Shown here piece after piece: positions 15,902 to 24,143 of a stretch of DNA of 62,569 nucleotides. The notes under the pieces are model-generated. The model was not told the origin of the DNA. It searched no databases and saw only the letters and a list, made by a program, of their open reading frames with translations. The position numbers and the translations under genes are program-made. This DNA is from Palsa-459 sp035937595 (lineage in GTDB: Bacteria > Actinomycetota > Acidimicrobiia > Acidimicrobiales > RAAP-2), in NCBI GenBank assembly GCA_035937595.1, contig DASZHS010000066.1, positions 1-62,569 of the forward strand. Direction: 5' to 3'. Numbering within the stretch: position 1 is the first letter of the stretch; each line of letters starts with the position of its first letter.

Positions 15902-17770
15902 TCAGGTCAGCGACTGACTCGCCGGGCCGAATCCATAGATCGCTTCGTTTCGGGACCTACGGCAGATCTGGCTCGGATGGTGCAGTGACACCAGCAGTTG
16001 GGGCGTTCCCATCGGGCGGATGATGATCCCGTCGATTGGCTCCGGGCGACAGGACTTGGACTTCGCGAGAGCGAGGTGGATCGCGAATGTCGTCTCAGCC
16101 TGCCCCCCGAGTTTGGTGAGATAGACCGCGCCACCGCGACCCCGCCGGCCGGTCCTCTTTGCCGAGGGCCCAACTGGTGCGTGTCGCATCGTCGCGTAAC
16201 CCATGGCGCCCGGGATGCCCGCGAGCTGACACGAAGAAGCGCCACGGTTGGTGTACACGATCCGGTAGAAGACCGTGTCGTCCGACCGCTGATGGCTCGT
16301 GACGGCAGCGGTGAGCCCGCTGCTTGGTGAGCAGTGGCGCGGTGCGCCCGGCTCTGAGATGACGAAGCTCTCGACCAGACCGCCCTTGGTGGCGTAGTCC
16401 CCAACAGCGGCGCAGTGACGTGCTGATGCGCATGAGATCGCTGAGATTGAGCCAGCGCCGATCGGTGCGGAGACTCCCTCCGCCGTGCCCCACATCCCTC
16501 CCGATTCGTTGACGACGAATCCTCCCTTCACATAACCGCCAGCAGCAGCGCAGCTTCCAGCAGCGCCACACGAAACCGCCTGGACTCCTGAAGACTGCTG
16601 ACCCCCTGGGATCCTTTGGGCGGCGCCCCAGGTCCCGTTTGATTCGTCGGCGACGAAGCCTTGTGCGTGAAATTTGGTGTCCGTGTCGTACCATCCGCCA
16701 GCCGTGCACTCGCCAGGAGCGGCGCAGGACAGGGACGCGACCCCTGCGTAGTGGCCCACATTGAGCGCGCCGAGACTTGGGATCTCCTGCGCCGTGCCCC
16801 AGGTCCCGATCGACTCGTCGGCGACGAAGCCCTGGGTGTCGCCCGCTGCGTCGTTGTACACACCACCGGCAGCGCACGCCCCCGCCGCGGTGCACGAGAT
16901 CGCGGTCACGTCCGCGTGGCCTCCCACGCTGAGCGCACCGAGCCCCGGGACCACGTGCGCTGTCCCCCAGACTCCGCCTGCCTCATCGACGACGAAGCCC
17001 TGGCCCGCCTTGCTTGCATCCACGTAGCTCCCCCCGGCAGCGCAGTTGCCAGCGGTCGCGCAGGAGACGGACTGGACCTGTGCCGACCCCCCCGCATCGA
17101 GCGAGCCCAGCCCCGGCACCGGAATCGCCATGCCCCAGATCCCGTTCGTCTCGTCGGCGACGAAGGCCTGTGTCTTGCCGTCGGTGCCACCGTAGTCACC
17201 CACCGCTGCGCAATCGCCCGCGGCACCGCACGACACGGACACGACAAACGCGCCGCCGCTCACACTCAGCGCGCTCAGACCCGGAACCTGCTGCGCCCTG
17301 CCCCAGGTCCCGTTCCTCTCGTCGGCGACGAAGCCCCGACTCGTACTCGAATCCGTGTAGGACCCTCCAGCCGCACATGCACCCACGGCGGCACACGACA
17401 CCGACGCGACATACGAGCCCCCGTACTCTCCAAACATGGTGAGCGAACGGAGCCCAGGGACGACCTTGGCTCTTCGCCAGACCCCCTTTGACTCGTCGAC
17501 GACGAAGCCCAGTCGATTGGGATGCAATGGGTCGCTCTGGGTCGCAATGTAGCCCGCCGCCGCGCAGTTGCCTGGGGTCGCGCATGAGACGGAGCTGACG
17601 TGGGCACCTCCCCCCGTATTGACGGATGCGAGCCCTGGGATCTCCTCGGCTACGCCCCACGTGCTCGGTCTCAAGGAAGAGTTTGTCGCACCCACCAAGC
17701 TCGCGTTTGTGAAAAGTCCAACGAGCGCCGTTGTCATGGCGAGAGTGATGAAGAAGATCTTCCTTCGCAC
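15902..17770 (-). CDS. Secreted eight-repeat CX5C protein with DUF4232-like end
   Basis: A 622-residue exported protein. The signal peptide RKIFFITLAMTTALVGLFTN supports GTG 17770 as the start, although the frame is open to 18076. Eight units of about 50 residues follow. Each has SC-x5-C near its start, then a Gly/Tyr turn, QGFVADE, WGTA and a PGLGAL segment. A half unit (WGVAEEIPGLASV) lies before the first full repeat and the eighth repeat lacks this half, a layout like the closing strand of beta-propellers. The last ~130 residues resemble DUF4232 (YRIVYTNRGASSCQLAGIPG). No anchor or catalytic motif is seen. It is cargo of the integrative element; the ligand is unknown. Confidence 0.75.
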   Translation of the reverse strand: MRRKIFFITLAMTTALVGLFTNASLVGATNSSLRPSTWGVAEEIPGLASVNTGGGAHVSSVSCATPGNCAAAGYIATQSDPLHPNRLGFVVDESKGVWRRAKVVPGLRSLTMFGEYGGSYVASVSCAAVGACAAGGSYTDSSTSRGFVADERNGTWGRAQQVPGLSALSVSGGAFVVSVSCGAAGDCAAVGDYGGTDGKTQAFVADETNGIWGMAIPVPGLGSLDAGGSAQVQSVSCATAGNCAAGGSYVDASKAGQGFVVDEAGGVWGTAHVVPGLGALSVGGHADVTAISCTAAGACAAGGVYNDAAGDTQGFVADESIGTWGTAQEIPSLGALNVGHYAGVASLSCAAPGECTAGGWYDTDTKFHAQGFVADESNGTWGAAQRIPGGQQSSGVQAVSCGAAGSCAAAGGYVKGGFVVNESGGMWGTAEGVSAPIGAGSISAISCASARHCAAVGDYATKGGLVESFVISEPGAPRHCSPSSGLTAAVTSHQRSDDTVFYRIVYTNRGASSCQLAGIPGAMGYATMRHAPVGPSAKRTGRRGRGGAVYLTKLGGQAETTFAIHLALAKSKSCRPEPIDGIIIRPMGTPQLLVSLHHPSQICRRSRNEAIYGFGPASQSLT

Positions 17771-18150
17771 TCCGGTCCGGCCGATCCAAAGGATGTTGGC
17801 CGAGTCCACTCGGAGAGTCTTGCTGCCTTCTGCTGAAGTTGCCAGGGCATCCCGGATGCCGGTCGGGCGGGGCAGGCAACGGTTGCAAGCAGGTCCGTTC
17901 GTCCCTGAGGCCACCTTCTCTCGACAAACGTAGAGACAGGTTGACAAAACCCGCATCTCGCACCTCATCCGGACCTGATCTGGGTGGGCGCGGAGCGGCC
18001 CGCCCCGACATCGCTCGTGGCGCGAAACATCACCCCTGGCGCTCTTGGTAGATAACTTCGGCTCCCCAACGAGCAAGTTGTCGATTTCGGCCCTCTTTTC
18101 TGCCCGTTCCTATGTGAAGAGGAACTATCGCGAGATGGAGGCGAGCTGAG
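17771..18150. other. 380-bp divergent intergenic region inside the element
   Basis: This separates the start of the repeat protein (minus) from the excisionase-like gene (plus) and is less GC-rich near 18040-18130. A GGAG motif about 10 bases before ATG 18151 serves the excisionase gene. No other gene is seen; promoters for both sides should lie here. Confidence 0.4.
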
Positions 18151-18468
18151 ATGACTCGTGATGCAAGCATTGAGCCCCTGACGGTCGCGGTGCCCGAGGC
18201 GGCCGCCGTTCTCGGCATCTCGAGGCCCCACGCCTACGAACTCGCCCACACTGGTGAGCTGCCGACCGTGCGACTCGGCCGTCGGATCGTTGTTCCGACA
18301 GCCGCCCTGCTGGCACTCCTGCGAGCCGACCCGGTGGCCGCGCCTCGAGCCCCCCTGCGGCCATGTCAGTTGAACTGCGGACCGTGTCGGCCCTCGGTTT
18401 GCGCGTCGAGCAGCGCCGCCAGCGTCGTCGCGACCTGCACGTCCTGTGGCTCGACGGCATGTGCATAG
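18151..18468 (+). CDS. Excisionase-like helix-turn-helix protein, altered 3' end
   Basis: Residues 10-60 form a MerR/AlpA-type winged helix: VAVPEAAAVLGISRPHAYEL, then GELPTVRLGRRIVVPTAALL. This is the normal size and sequence of actinobacterial excisionases or DNA-binding directionality factors. After about residue 72 the frame runs 103 bases into the integrase gene on the opposite strand and encodes a Cys-rich tail (from PCQLNCGPC) with no family match. The natural stop was probably lost when the two genes were brought tail to tail. Excisionase genes are usually co-oriented with int, so this layout is unusual. Confidence 0.7.
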   Translation: MTRDASIEPLTVAVPEAAAVLGISRPHAYELAHTGELPTVRLGRRIVVPTAALLALLRADPVAAPRAPLRPCQLNCGPCRPSVCASSSAASVVATCTSCGSTACA

Positions 18469-18956
18469 ACGCGCAGCGTCATGGCTGGGTTCGCGTGGCC
18501 CAGTCGCGACGCCACAGTCCGAACATCGTGACCTGCCGCGATGGAGGACGTCGCCGCCCAATGGCGGAGGTCGTGCAGCCGCCAGCGGGCGTCCACGCCG
18601 GCGGCGCCTCTCGCTCGGCGCCACCACGCCGACAGGCGCTCGGGGCTAAGTGGGCGGCTCCCTGCGGCCAGGATCCATGGACCTTCGATCGCCACGGCCG
18701 CACGGAGTGCCGACAGCATGCTCAGGGTCGAATCGTCAAGGGTCACGGTGCGCAGGTTGCCGGTCTTCGTCGGATCATCTCGCAGTGTCGGCCGACCGCG
18801 CGGGCTTCTGAGCGTCGCGATGCTGGAGTCGACGGTGAGCCGCGACTCGACCAGATCGTCCCAGCGCAGGGCGGCGAGCTCGCTTCGACGGGCGCCGGTG
18901 ACGGCCGCGAGCCGTAGGCCGACGCTCGCGTGCGGCTCCAGCGCGCCGTCCGCCAC
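18366..18956 (-). pseudogene. int: Tyrosine integrase, C-terminal catalytic part
   Basis: All catalytic residues of a tyrosine recombinase are present: Arg in TGARRSELAALRW, HDLRH, the LGH box, and Tyr in LRVYAHAV. This piece is in the same frame as the N-terminal part and is separated from it only by the TAG at 18960-18962. GTG 18956 lies one codon after that TAG with a GAGG motif about 15 bases upstream, so stop-restart translation is possible. The N-terminal arm and core-binding domains would then be a separate chain. Without readthrough or reassembly the integrase is inactive. Confidence 0.8.
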
Positions 18957-18959
18957 GAG

Positions 18960-19502
18960 CTAGTCGGCCACCTCGAGCACCCGTCGCACCTCAGCCGCCT
19001 GCAGTGAGCCCCGAACCAACGGCCGACGTCGCCGCAGAGGAGCTGCGGCCGCGGAGTTGGACGTGACCCAGCCCCAGCGCAGCGCGAGCGAGAGCGCCGC
19101 TCGGACGACGGAGTGCCGGTTCCGCGCCGCCGACGCCCCGAGGCCCTGCATCGCCATCCGAGCGTGCCAGCGGTCGACGTCCACCGCCGTGAGGCGGACG
19201 AGGGGGATCGAAGCGAAGGGGTCCGCTTTCACGAGCCGGACGCGGCTGCGCTGGTTCTCCGCGGAGCTGGCCGCCCAGGTCGGCGAGGCCGCCTCGATCC
19301 AGAGGTCGAGCAGCTCGCCCAGGATGGTCGTGGCGCCTTCATAGGTCTTCGGTCGCGTCGCGAGCTCGAGCGCCGTCCGCTCGGCGTCCTTGCGGGACCC
19401 TTGGACGGTCCGGCTCACCTGGCTCGGGCGCCCCCGCGGGTCGCGACCCACGTACTCGCGGATCTCCCAGACCCCGGGTCGCTTCTCGCGGATCGTCGCC
19501 AT
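18960..19502 (-). pseudogene. int: Tyrosine integrase, N-terminal part ending at in-frame TAG
   Basis: The start MATIREKRPGVWEIREYVG is a typical actinobacterial element integrase opening (an AP2-like arm-binding domain). It is followed by the SAM-like core-binding domain (LGELLDLWIEAASPTW, VRLTAVDVDRWHARM). The frame stops at TAG (18962-18960) after EVAD and continues unchanged beyond it. Together the two parts make about 379 residues, a full integrase. A single substitution explains the break, so it looks recent. ATG 19502 is chosen; another ATG lies 9 bases upstream. Confidence 0.8.
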
Positions 19503-19569
19503 CAACCACAACGGTTGTAGGGACAGAGTAGGGATGAGCGCGAGAATTGGACGAGTTTGCGATGCCGCA

Positions 19570-19589
19570 ACTGCGGCGGAAACCTCAGC
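19570..19589 (+). repeat. Right copy of 20-bp direct repeat (putative att site)
   Basis: ACTGCGGCGGAAACCTCAGC includes the TGA stop of the acyl-CoA dehydrogenase gene (19585-19587, minus strand) and lies 67 bases from the integrase start. An inverted repeat, GCCGC-AACT-GCGGC (19564-19577), flanks it. In the left copy the matching arms differ in sequence but still pair. Confidence 0.65.
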
Positions 19590-20730
19590 CCAACAGGCGC
19601 TTTGAGATCACTACCCGTTGAATTTGGTTGGTCCCCTCGTAGATCTGGGTGATCTTGGCGTCGCGGAAGTACCGCTCGACCGGGAAGTCCTTCGTGTAGC
19701 CGTACCCACCGAGCAGCTGGACGGCGTCGACGGCCACCGACATCGCCGTGTCCGAGGCGAAGGACTTGGCGGCGGCGCCGAAGTACGACAGCTCACCGCT
19801 CGGGTCGCCGGCGTCGATGATCGAGCACGCGCGGTAGACGAGGGCGCGTGCGGCCTCGGTTCGGATCGCCATGTCGGCGAGCATGAAGCGCAGCCCTTGG
19901 AACTCGCTGATCGGGCTGCCGAATGCCTTACGTCCCTGCATGTACCGCCCGGCGTAGTCCACGCACGCTTGTGCGATCCCCACGGCTTGCGCCCCGATGC
20001 CGGGTCGTGAGCGGTCGAGGGTGTGCATGGCGATGCGGAACCCCTGTCCCTCCTCGCCGATGCGGTGCGACGCGGGGACACGGACGTCCTCGAGGACGAC
20101 CTCGCCGGTGGGGCTCCCGCGCAGCCCGAGCTTGTCCTCGAGCTTGGCCACCTTGACCCCCCAGTCCTTCTCCACGAGGAAGCACGAGACGCCCCGCGCC
20201 CCGCCGTCGGGGTCCGTCTTCGCGAAGACCGTGTAGGTGTCGGAGATCCCGGCGTTCGTGATCCAGTACTTGGAGCCGCTGATCACGTAGTCGTCGCCGT
20301 CACGCACGGCGCGTGCTCGCATCCCCGCCACGTCGCTGCCGGCGTCGGCCTCCGAGAGGCAGTAGCTCCCCTGGATCTCGCCCGCGGCGATCTTGGGCAG
20401 GTACTCGCGCTTCAGCTCTTCGGAGCCGAAGTTCATGACCGGGAGCATCCCGAGCTTGGAGATCAGCATCGTCACCGACGTCGACGCGCAGCCGCGCGCG
20501 AGCTCCTCGGCCATGATCGCCTGGGTCACGTTGTCCGCGCCCGCGCCCCCGTACTCGGCCGGCACGCCGAGCGCGGGCAGCTCGAGCTCGGTGCACGCCT
20601 CGAAGCTCTTCCACGGGTACGAGGCCGTGCGGTCCGCCTCGGCGGCGTTCGGCGCGATGCGCTCGTCGACGAAGCCCTTCATCGTGTCGCGGAACATCCG
20701 CTGCTCGTCGCTCAACTCGAATCTGGACAC
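19585..20730 (-). CDS. Acyl-CoA dehydrogenase
   Basis: An FAD enzyme that introduces the alpha-beta double bond of acyl-CoA thioesters. The 381-residue length is standard. Visible signatures are YCLSEADAGSDVAGM (FAD and substrate contact), WITNAG, and the C-terminal catalytic Glu in QIYEGTNQIQR. GTG 20730 follows AGGAGG by 4 bases. Its first bases lie just downstream of the end of the next gene, so the two are probably co-transcribed. The chain length of the substrate is not readable. The stop codon lies within the putative element attachment site. Confidence 0.92.
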   Translation of the reverse strand: MSRFELSDEQRMFRDTMKGFVDERIAPNAAEADRTASYPWKSFEACTELELPALGVPAEYGGAGADNVTQAIMAEELARGCASTSVTMLISKLGMLPVMNFGSEELKREYLPKIAAGEIQGSYCLSEADAGSDVAGMRARAVRDGDDYVISGSKYWITNAGISDTYTVFAKTDPDGGARGVSCFLVEKDWGVKVAKLEDKLGLRGSPTGEVVLEDVRVPASHRIGEEGQGFRIAMHTLDRSRPGIGAQAVGIAQACVDYAGRYMQGRKAFGSPISEFQGLRFMLADMAIRTEAARALVYRACSIIDAGDPSGELSYFGAAAKSFASDTAMSVAVDAVQLLGGYGYTKDFPVERYFRDAKITQIYEGTNQIQRVVISKRLLG

Positions 20731-20743
20731 GTGACCTCCTGGT

Positions 20744-21262
20744 TCAGGCACCGAGCCACTCGCGCCACTGGGCGGTGTCGATCGCCTCGCGGGGGGACAG
20801 CTGCAGCGCCGCCGCCGGGATGGCGTCGATCAGGGCGCGCTGGGCGTCGTAGCTGTGCGCAACGCCGCGGAGGAGGGGTCGGCGGTGGGCGATGAGGTCC
20901 TCGGGTGGCTCGGAGAAGAGGTAGCCGAGCAGGCCGGCGGCGAACTCGAGGTCGTAGATGCTCGGTGCACGGCCCGCGAGCGCGGCCCTGCGGGCGCCGA
21001 GCAAGGCGACGCCAAGCGCGACGTCGTGGCGGTCCTCGCCCTCGGCGAGCCGCAGCCGCGGAGCGAGCCGGTGCGCGAGGGTCAGCGCGTAGCCCTGGTC
21101 GGGGCCGGTGGTGCCGAACCCCGGGCCGCTCGGCAGGATCGGCGTCCGGATCTCGCCGGGACGGCCCGTGCGCGCCCTCGTGGGCACGGGCGCAGGGATC
21201 GAGGGGCGCACGCGGTCGGCGTCGGGCACGGGGACGAACGTCGGCTGTGCCACGGGTGTCAT
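20744..21262 (-). CDS. Conserved actinobacterial protein of unknown function
   Basis: A 172-residue soluble protein that I do not recognise as a named family. It has a Pro-rich first 45 residues, then the motif LPSGPGFGTTGPDQGYALTL, a helical region HRLAPRLRLAEGEDRHDVAL, GRAPSIYDLEFAAGLLGYL, and a C-terminal tryptophan box (TAQWREWLGA). The pattern resembles an uncharacterised all-helical protein found beside acyl-CoA dehydrogenase genes. It ends 13 bases before the dehydrogenase start on the same strand. Confidence 0.65.
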   Translation of the reverse strand: MTPVAQPTFVPVPDADRVRPSIPAPVPTRARTGRPGEIRTPILPSGPGFGTTGPDQGYALTLAHRLAPRLRLAEGEDRHDVALGVALLGARRAALAGRAPSIYDLEFAAGLLGYLFSEPPEDLIAHRRPLLRGVAHSYDAQRALIDAIPAAALQLSPREAIDTAQWREWLGA

Positions 21263-21291
21263 CGTATCGAGGGCCCTGGGCCCTCTCGCCG

Positions 21292-22218
21292 CTAGGGCCG
21301 CTCGAGCCAGTGGTGGAACTGCGGCACCTCGCCGCGTACGACCTTGAAGAACGTCGACTGCAGCGCGGTCGTGACCGGGCCGGGCGTCAGTGTCCCGATC
21401 GTGCGGCCGTCGACCGCGCGCACCGGGGTGACCTCGGCGGCCGTGCCCGTGAGGAACATCTCATCGGCGAGGTACAGGTCCGTGCGAAGCAGCTGCTCGC
21501 TGCGGACCTCGTAGCCGAGGTGGTGCGCGATCGAGATGACCGAGTCCTGGGTGATCCCGGGCAGCGCGCCCGCGACCGAGGGGCTCGGGGTGATGACCGC
21601 GGTGTCGCGGACGATGAAGACGTTGGCCCCGGACGCCTCTGAGACGGTGCCGTCGGTGCCGAGCATGATCGCCTCGTCGTAGCCGGCGTTGACGGCCTCC
21701 AGCTTGGCGAGCGCGGCGTTGACGTAGCCCCCCGTGCTCTTCGCCACGCTCGGCACCGAGTTGGGGTCGTGGCGGCGCCACGTCGAGGTGACGAGCGAGA
21801 CCCCCCGGGCGAGGCCCTCCTCGCCCAGGTACGCCCCCCACGGCCAGGCGACGATCGCGACGTTGACGGGCGCGGGGGCCGGGTTGACGCCCATCTCGCC
21901 GTACCCGAGGTACACCAAGGGGCGCAGGTAGATGCCCTCCGACGCGTCGTTGGCCCGGACGACCTCGAGCGCGGCCGCCATGAGCTCGTGGAGGTCGTAG
22001 GGCAGGGGGATGAGCAGGACCTTGCAGCTGTTGAGGAGCCGCTGCATGTGATCGCGGAGCCGGAACAGCGCAGGCCCGTCCGCTGTCGGATAGCAACGGA
22101 TCCCCTCGAACGCCCCGGTGCCGTAGTGAAGGCTGTGGGTGAGGACGTGCACCGTCGCCTTCTCCCAGTCCACCAGCTGGCCGTCCATCCAGACCTTCGA
22201 CGTCGGCTTGACGGGCAT
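21292..22218 (-). CDS. ilvE: Branched-chain amino acid aminotransferase
   Basis: A class IV PLP aminotransferase that carries out the last step of valine, leucine and isoleucine synthesis (and the first of their breakdown), with 2-oxoglutarate as partner. The 308-residue short form has the family opening KVWMDGQLVDWEKATVHVLT, HYGTGAFEGIRCY, the PLP lysine region SVAKSTGGYVNAALAK, EASGANVF, and TGTAAEVTPV. ATG 22218 has an AGGAGGGA ribosome site. The frame is open far upstream, but that region lies over a separate VOC gene. Confidence 0.93.
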   Translation of the reverse strand: MPVKPTSKVWMDGQLVDWEKATVHVLTHSLHYGTGAFEGIRCYPTADGPALFRLRDHMQRLLNSCKVLLIPLPYDLHELMAAALEVVRANDASEGIYLRPLVYLGYGEMGVNPAPAPVNVAIVAWPWGAYLGEEGLARGVSLVTSTWRRHDPNSVPSVAKSTGGYVNAALAKLEAVNAGYDEAIMLGTDGTVSEASGANVFIVRDTAVITPSPSVAGALPGITQDSVISIAHHLGYEVRSEQLLRTDLYLADEMFLTGTAAEVTPVRAVDGRTIGTLTPGPVTTALQSTFFKVVRGEVPQFHHWLERP

Positions 22219-22373
22219 GCAGTCCCTCCTGGCGTCCGGTGCCTGCGACGACGGTATCGCGCGGCGGGCTGCACGGACGCCTCCTCGGACCCTGGCGAAC
22301 CGGGCCCACGGATCGCCCCGCGAGCGGGGCGGGTGCGACCGACGGTGACGCCCAGGACGCCGTCCGTCGCGCG

Positions 22374-22853
22374 CTATCCGGCGTCGGCGGCGGCCTCCAT
22401 GGCGGCGACGTCGATCTTCACCATCGTGAGCATCGCCTGCATCGCGCGATCGGCGCGGCCAGGGTCGGGGTCCGCGAGGAGCTGGCCCAGCCGCTCCGGG
22501 ATGACCTGCCACGAGACGCCGTACCGGTCGGTCAGCCACCCGCACTGCGAGGGCACGCCGCCCTCGAGGAGCCGCTCCCAGTAGTAGTCGACGTCGGCCT
22601 GGTCCTTGCAGGGGATGACGAACGAGACGGCCGGGCTGAGGGGGTACTCGGGCCCCGCGTTGAGCACCATGAAGGGCGTGCCGAGCAGCTCGAAGTTGAT
22701 GACGAGCGTCGAGCCCGTCTCCCCGGGGGCGCTCTCCGAGTAGGTGCTCGCGTCGAGGCGCTTGGCGTCCTTGAACACCGAGAGCCAGAAGTCGACGGCC
22801 TCGTCCGCCGTGCCGTTGAGCCAGATGCAGGGGGTGATGGGGGTCATGGGCAT
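22374..22853 (-). CDS. PhnB-like VOC protein
   Basis: A 159-residue VOC protein of the PhnB/3-demethylubiquinone-methyltransferase-like group. Signatures are TPCIWLNGTADEAVDFWLSV, GSTLVINFELLGTPFMVLNA, YYWERLLEGG and the closing TDRYGVSWQVIPERLGQLL. ATG 22853 or 22847 both match the family start; the more distal GTG/ATG at 22886 adds unrelated sequence. Despite the family name these proteins have no methyltransferase motif. The substrate is unknown. Confidence 0.82.
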   Translation of the reverse strand: MPMTPITPCIWLNGTADEAVDFWLSVFKDAKRLDASTYSESAPGETGSTLVINFELLGTPFMVLNAGPEYPLSPAVSFVIPCKDQADVDYYWERLLEGGVPSQCGWLTDRYGVSWQVIPERLGQLLADPDPGRADRAMQAMLTMVKIDVAAMEAAADAG

Positions 22854-22949
22854 GAGGGTACGACGCGTCGTGGCGGGCGATGTCATCGGTCAGGATCGGC
22901 ACCGCCGCGCGGTAGCCTCGACGCTCCCCTCCACGTTGCACCTGTGGCC

Positions 22950-23426
22950 ATGCCAGACACCCCCACCACGCTCACCCAGGAGACCCACGACCGGCTCGTC
23001 GCCGAGCTGGACGATCTCACGACCCGGGGTCGGATCGAGATCGCCACGGCCATCGAGGCGGCGCGCGCCCTCGGCGACCTGTCCGAGAACGGCGACTACC
23101 ACGCCGCGAAGGACGCCCAGGGGAAGATGGAGGCGAGGATCCGCCAGCTCCAGTCGCTGCTCAAGACCGCGGCCGTCGCCGACGACCGCGCGCCCGACGG
23201 CACCGTGCGGCTGGGCGTCGTCGTCGCCCTGCGCTACGAGGGCGACGACGAGGACGACGTCCAGCGCTACTTCGTCGGCTCGATCGAGGAGCGCGGCGAC
23301 CTGCCGGTCGCCTCCCCCAGCTCGCCGCTCGGCCAGGCGGTGCTCGGTCGGCGCGCGGGCGAGGTGGTCGAGTACGCCGCCCCCGGCGGGACGCTGCGCG
23401 TCACGATCGTCGCCGTCGAGGGGTGA
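22950..23426 (+). CDS. greA: Transcription elongation factor GreA
   Basis: GreA inserts its coiled coil into the RNA polymerase secondary channel and stimulates cleavage of backtracked RNA. The 158-residue protein has the two-helix hairpin with the acidic tip ALGDLSENGDYHAAKDAQGK and the C-terminal FKBP-like part ending SPLGQAVLGRRAGEVVEYAA. ATG 22950 is the family start, though the ribosome site is weak. It converges with the PQ-loop gene with no spacer; the stops are adjacent. Confidence 0.93.
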   Translation: MPDTPTTLTQETHDRLVAELDDLTTRGRIEIATAIEAARALGDLSENGDYHAAKDAQGKMEARIRQLQSLLKTAAVADDRAPDGTVRLGVVVALRYEGDDEDDVQRYFVGSIEERGDLPVASPSSPLGQAVLGRRAGEVVEYAAPGGTLRVTIVAVEG

Positions 23427-24041
23427 TCAGGTCGCGAGCGCCGCACGGCTCGTGACCGTCGCCGCGCGCCCGCCTCGGTGCCGTGCGACGGCCAGCGCGA
23501 CGATCGACAGGTTCGCGACCAGCGCGGCGACCATGGTCACGGCCGCGGCGGTCCGCGACGTCGACACGTCGTAGGCGAGCCACATCGCGACGCTCACCGC
23601 CCCGAGGAGCCACGCCGTGGCGGACACGCCCCGGGCGTGCCGCGCGCCGAGGAGCTGGGCCAGCTGCGGCGCCCGGGTCGCGACGACGAGGACGCCGACA
23701 CCGAGCAGCCCCGCGTTCCACCCGAACAGCGCCGCGGGTAGCCAGGTCGTCGCCGCGACGGCGAGCGCGGCTTGGGCGAGGCCGCGACGGCGTTCGGCCC
23801 GGTCGAGCCGCCCTAGGAGCCCGATCAGGAAGGGCGCCCCGATGACCGACGCGGCGACGATCTGCGCCGAGTGCGAGGCGACGCCGTAGGCGAGCCAGAA
23901 CACCGACGTGAGCGCGAACAGGCTCCAGGTCGTGGCGTTGACGCCGTCGGTGCCGACCCGCCGGATGCGCGCGGTCTGGACCACCGTCGTGAGCGTTCCG
24001 ACGGTGGCGCCACCCCACCCGACGATCGAGGCGAGTGGCAT
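23427..24041 (-). CDS. PQ-loop (SWEET-like) membrane protein
   Basis: A 204-residue integral membrane protein with about seven hydrophobic segments in two repeats. Each repeat holds a PQ-loop-like motif: one near TTVVQTARIRRVGTDGVNAT and one near ATRAPQLAQLLGARHARGVS. Related proteins transport sugars or amino acids, but many are uncharacterised. It ends back to back with greA. Confidence 0.75.
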   Translation of the reverse strand: MPLASIVGWGGATVGTLTTVVQTARIRRVGTDGVNATTWSLFALTSVFWLAYGVASHSAQIVAASVIGAPFLIGLLGRLDRAERRRGLAQAALAVAATTWLPAALFGWNAGLLGVGVLVVATRAPQLAQLLGARHARGVSATAWLLGAVSVAMWLAYDVSTSRTAAAVTMVAALVANLSIVALAVARHRGGRAATVTSRAALAT

Positions 24042-24143
24042 CGCGGGAGCCTAGAGATGACAAATCGCGAAGTCCGGTCAACTCCATTTGTTCTTATTCG
24101 AATCCTACGAGCACGTCGGGGCCCTCGTCGTTAGTCTCACGTC

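Larger units (their letters stand above)
14809..19589. mobile_element. Small integrative element, probably immobile
   Basis: About 4.8 kb is bounded by a 20-bp direct repeat. The right copy overlaps the stop codon of the acyl-CoA dehydrogenase gene, the usual way tyrosine-recombinase elements use the 3' end of a gene without destroying it. Inside lie an excisionase-like gene, a tyrosine integrase broken by TAG next to the right end, a secreted repeat protein, a DUF4160 remnant and a DUF2442 gene. No replication, transfer or phage structural genes are seen. The boundaries are inferred from the repeat and context, not from an empty site. Confidence 0.6.

Noticed and set aside
17771..18076. N-terminal extension of the eight-repeat protein
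   Set aside because: The extra 102 residues have no signal or family match, while a clean signal peptide starts at 17770.
18960..18962. TAG in integrase read as pyrrolysine
   Set aside because: Nothing suggests a pyrrolysine system, and an integrase would not need one; a nonsense mutation is simpler.
24092..24106. ATTCGAATCC-like T-loop upstream of the small gene
   Set aside because: No cloverleaf can be folded and the flanks are promoter-like AT-rich sequence.
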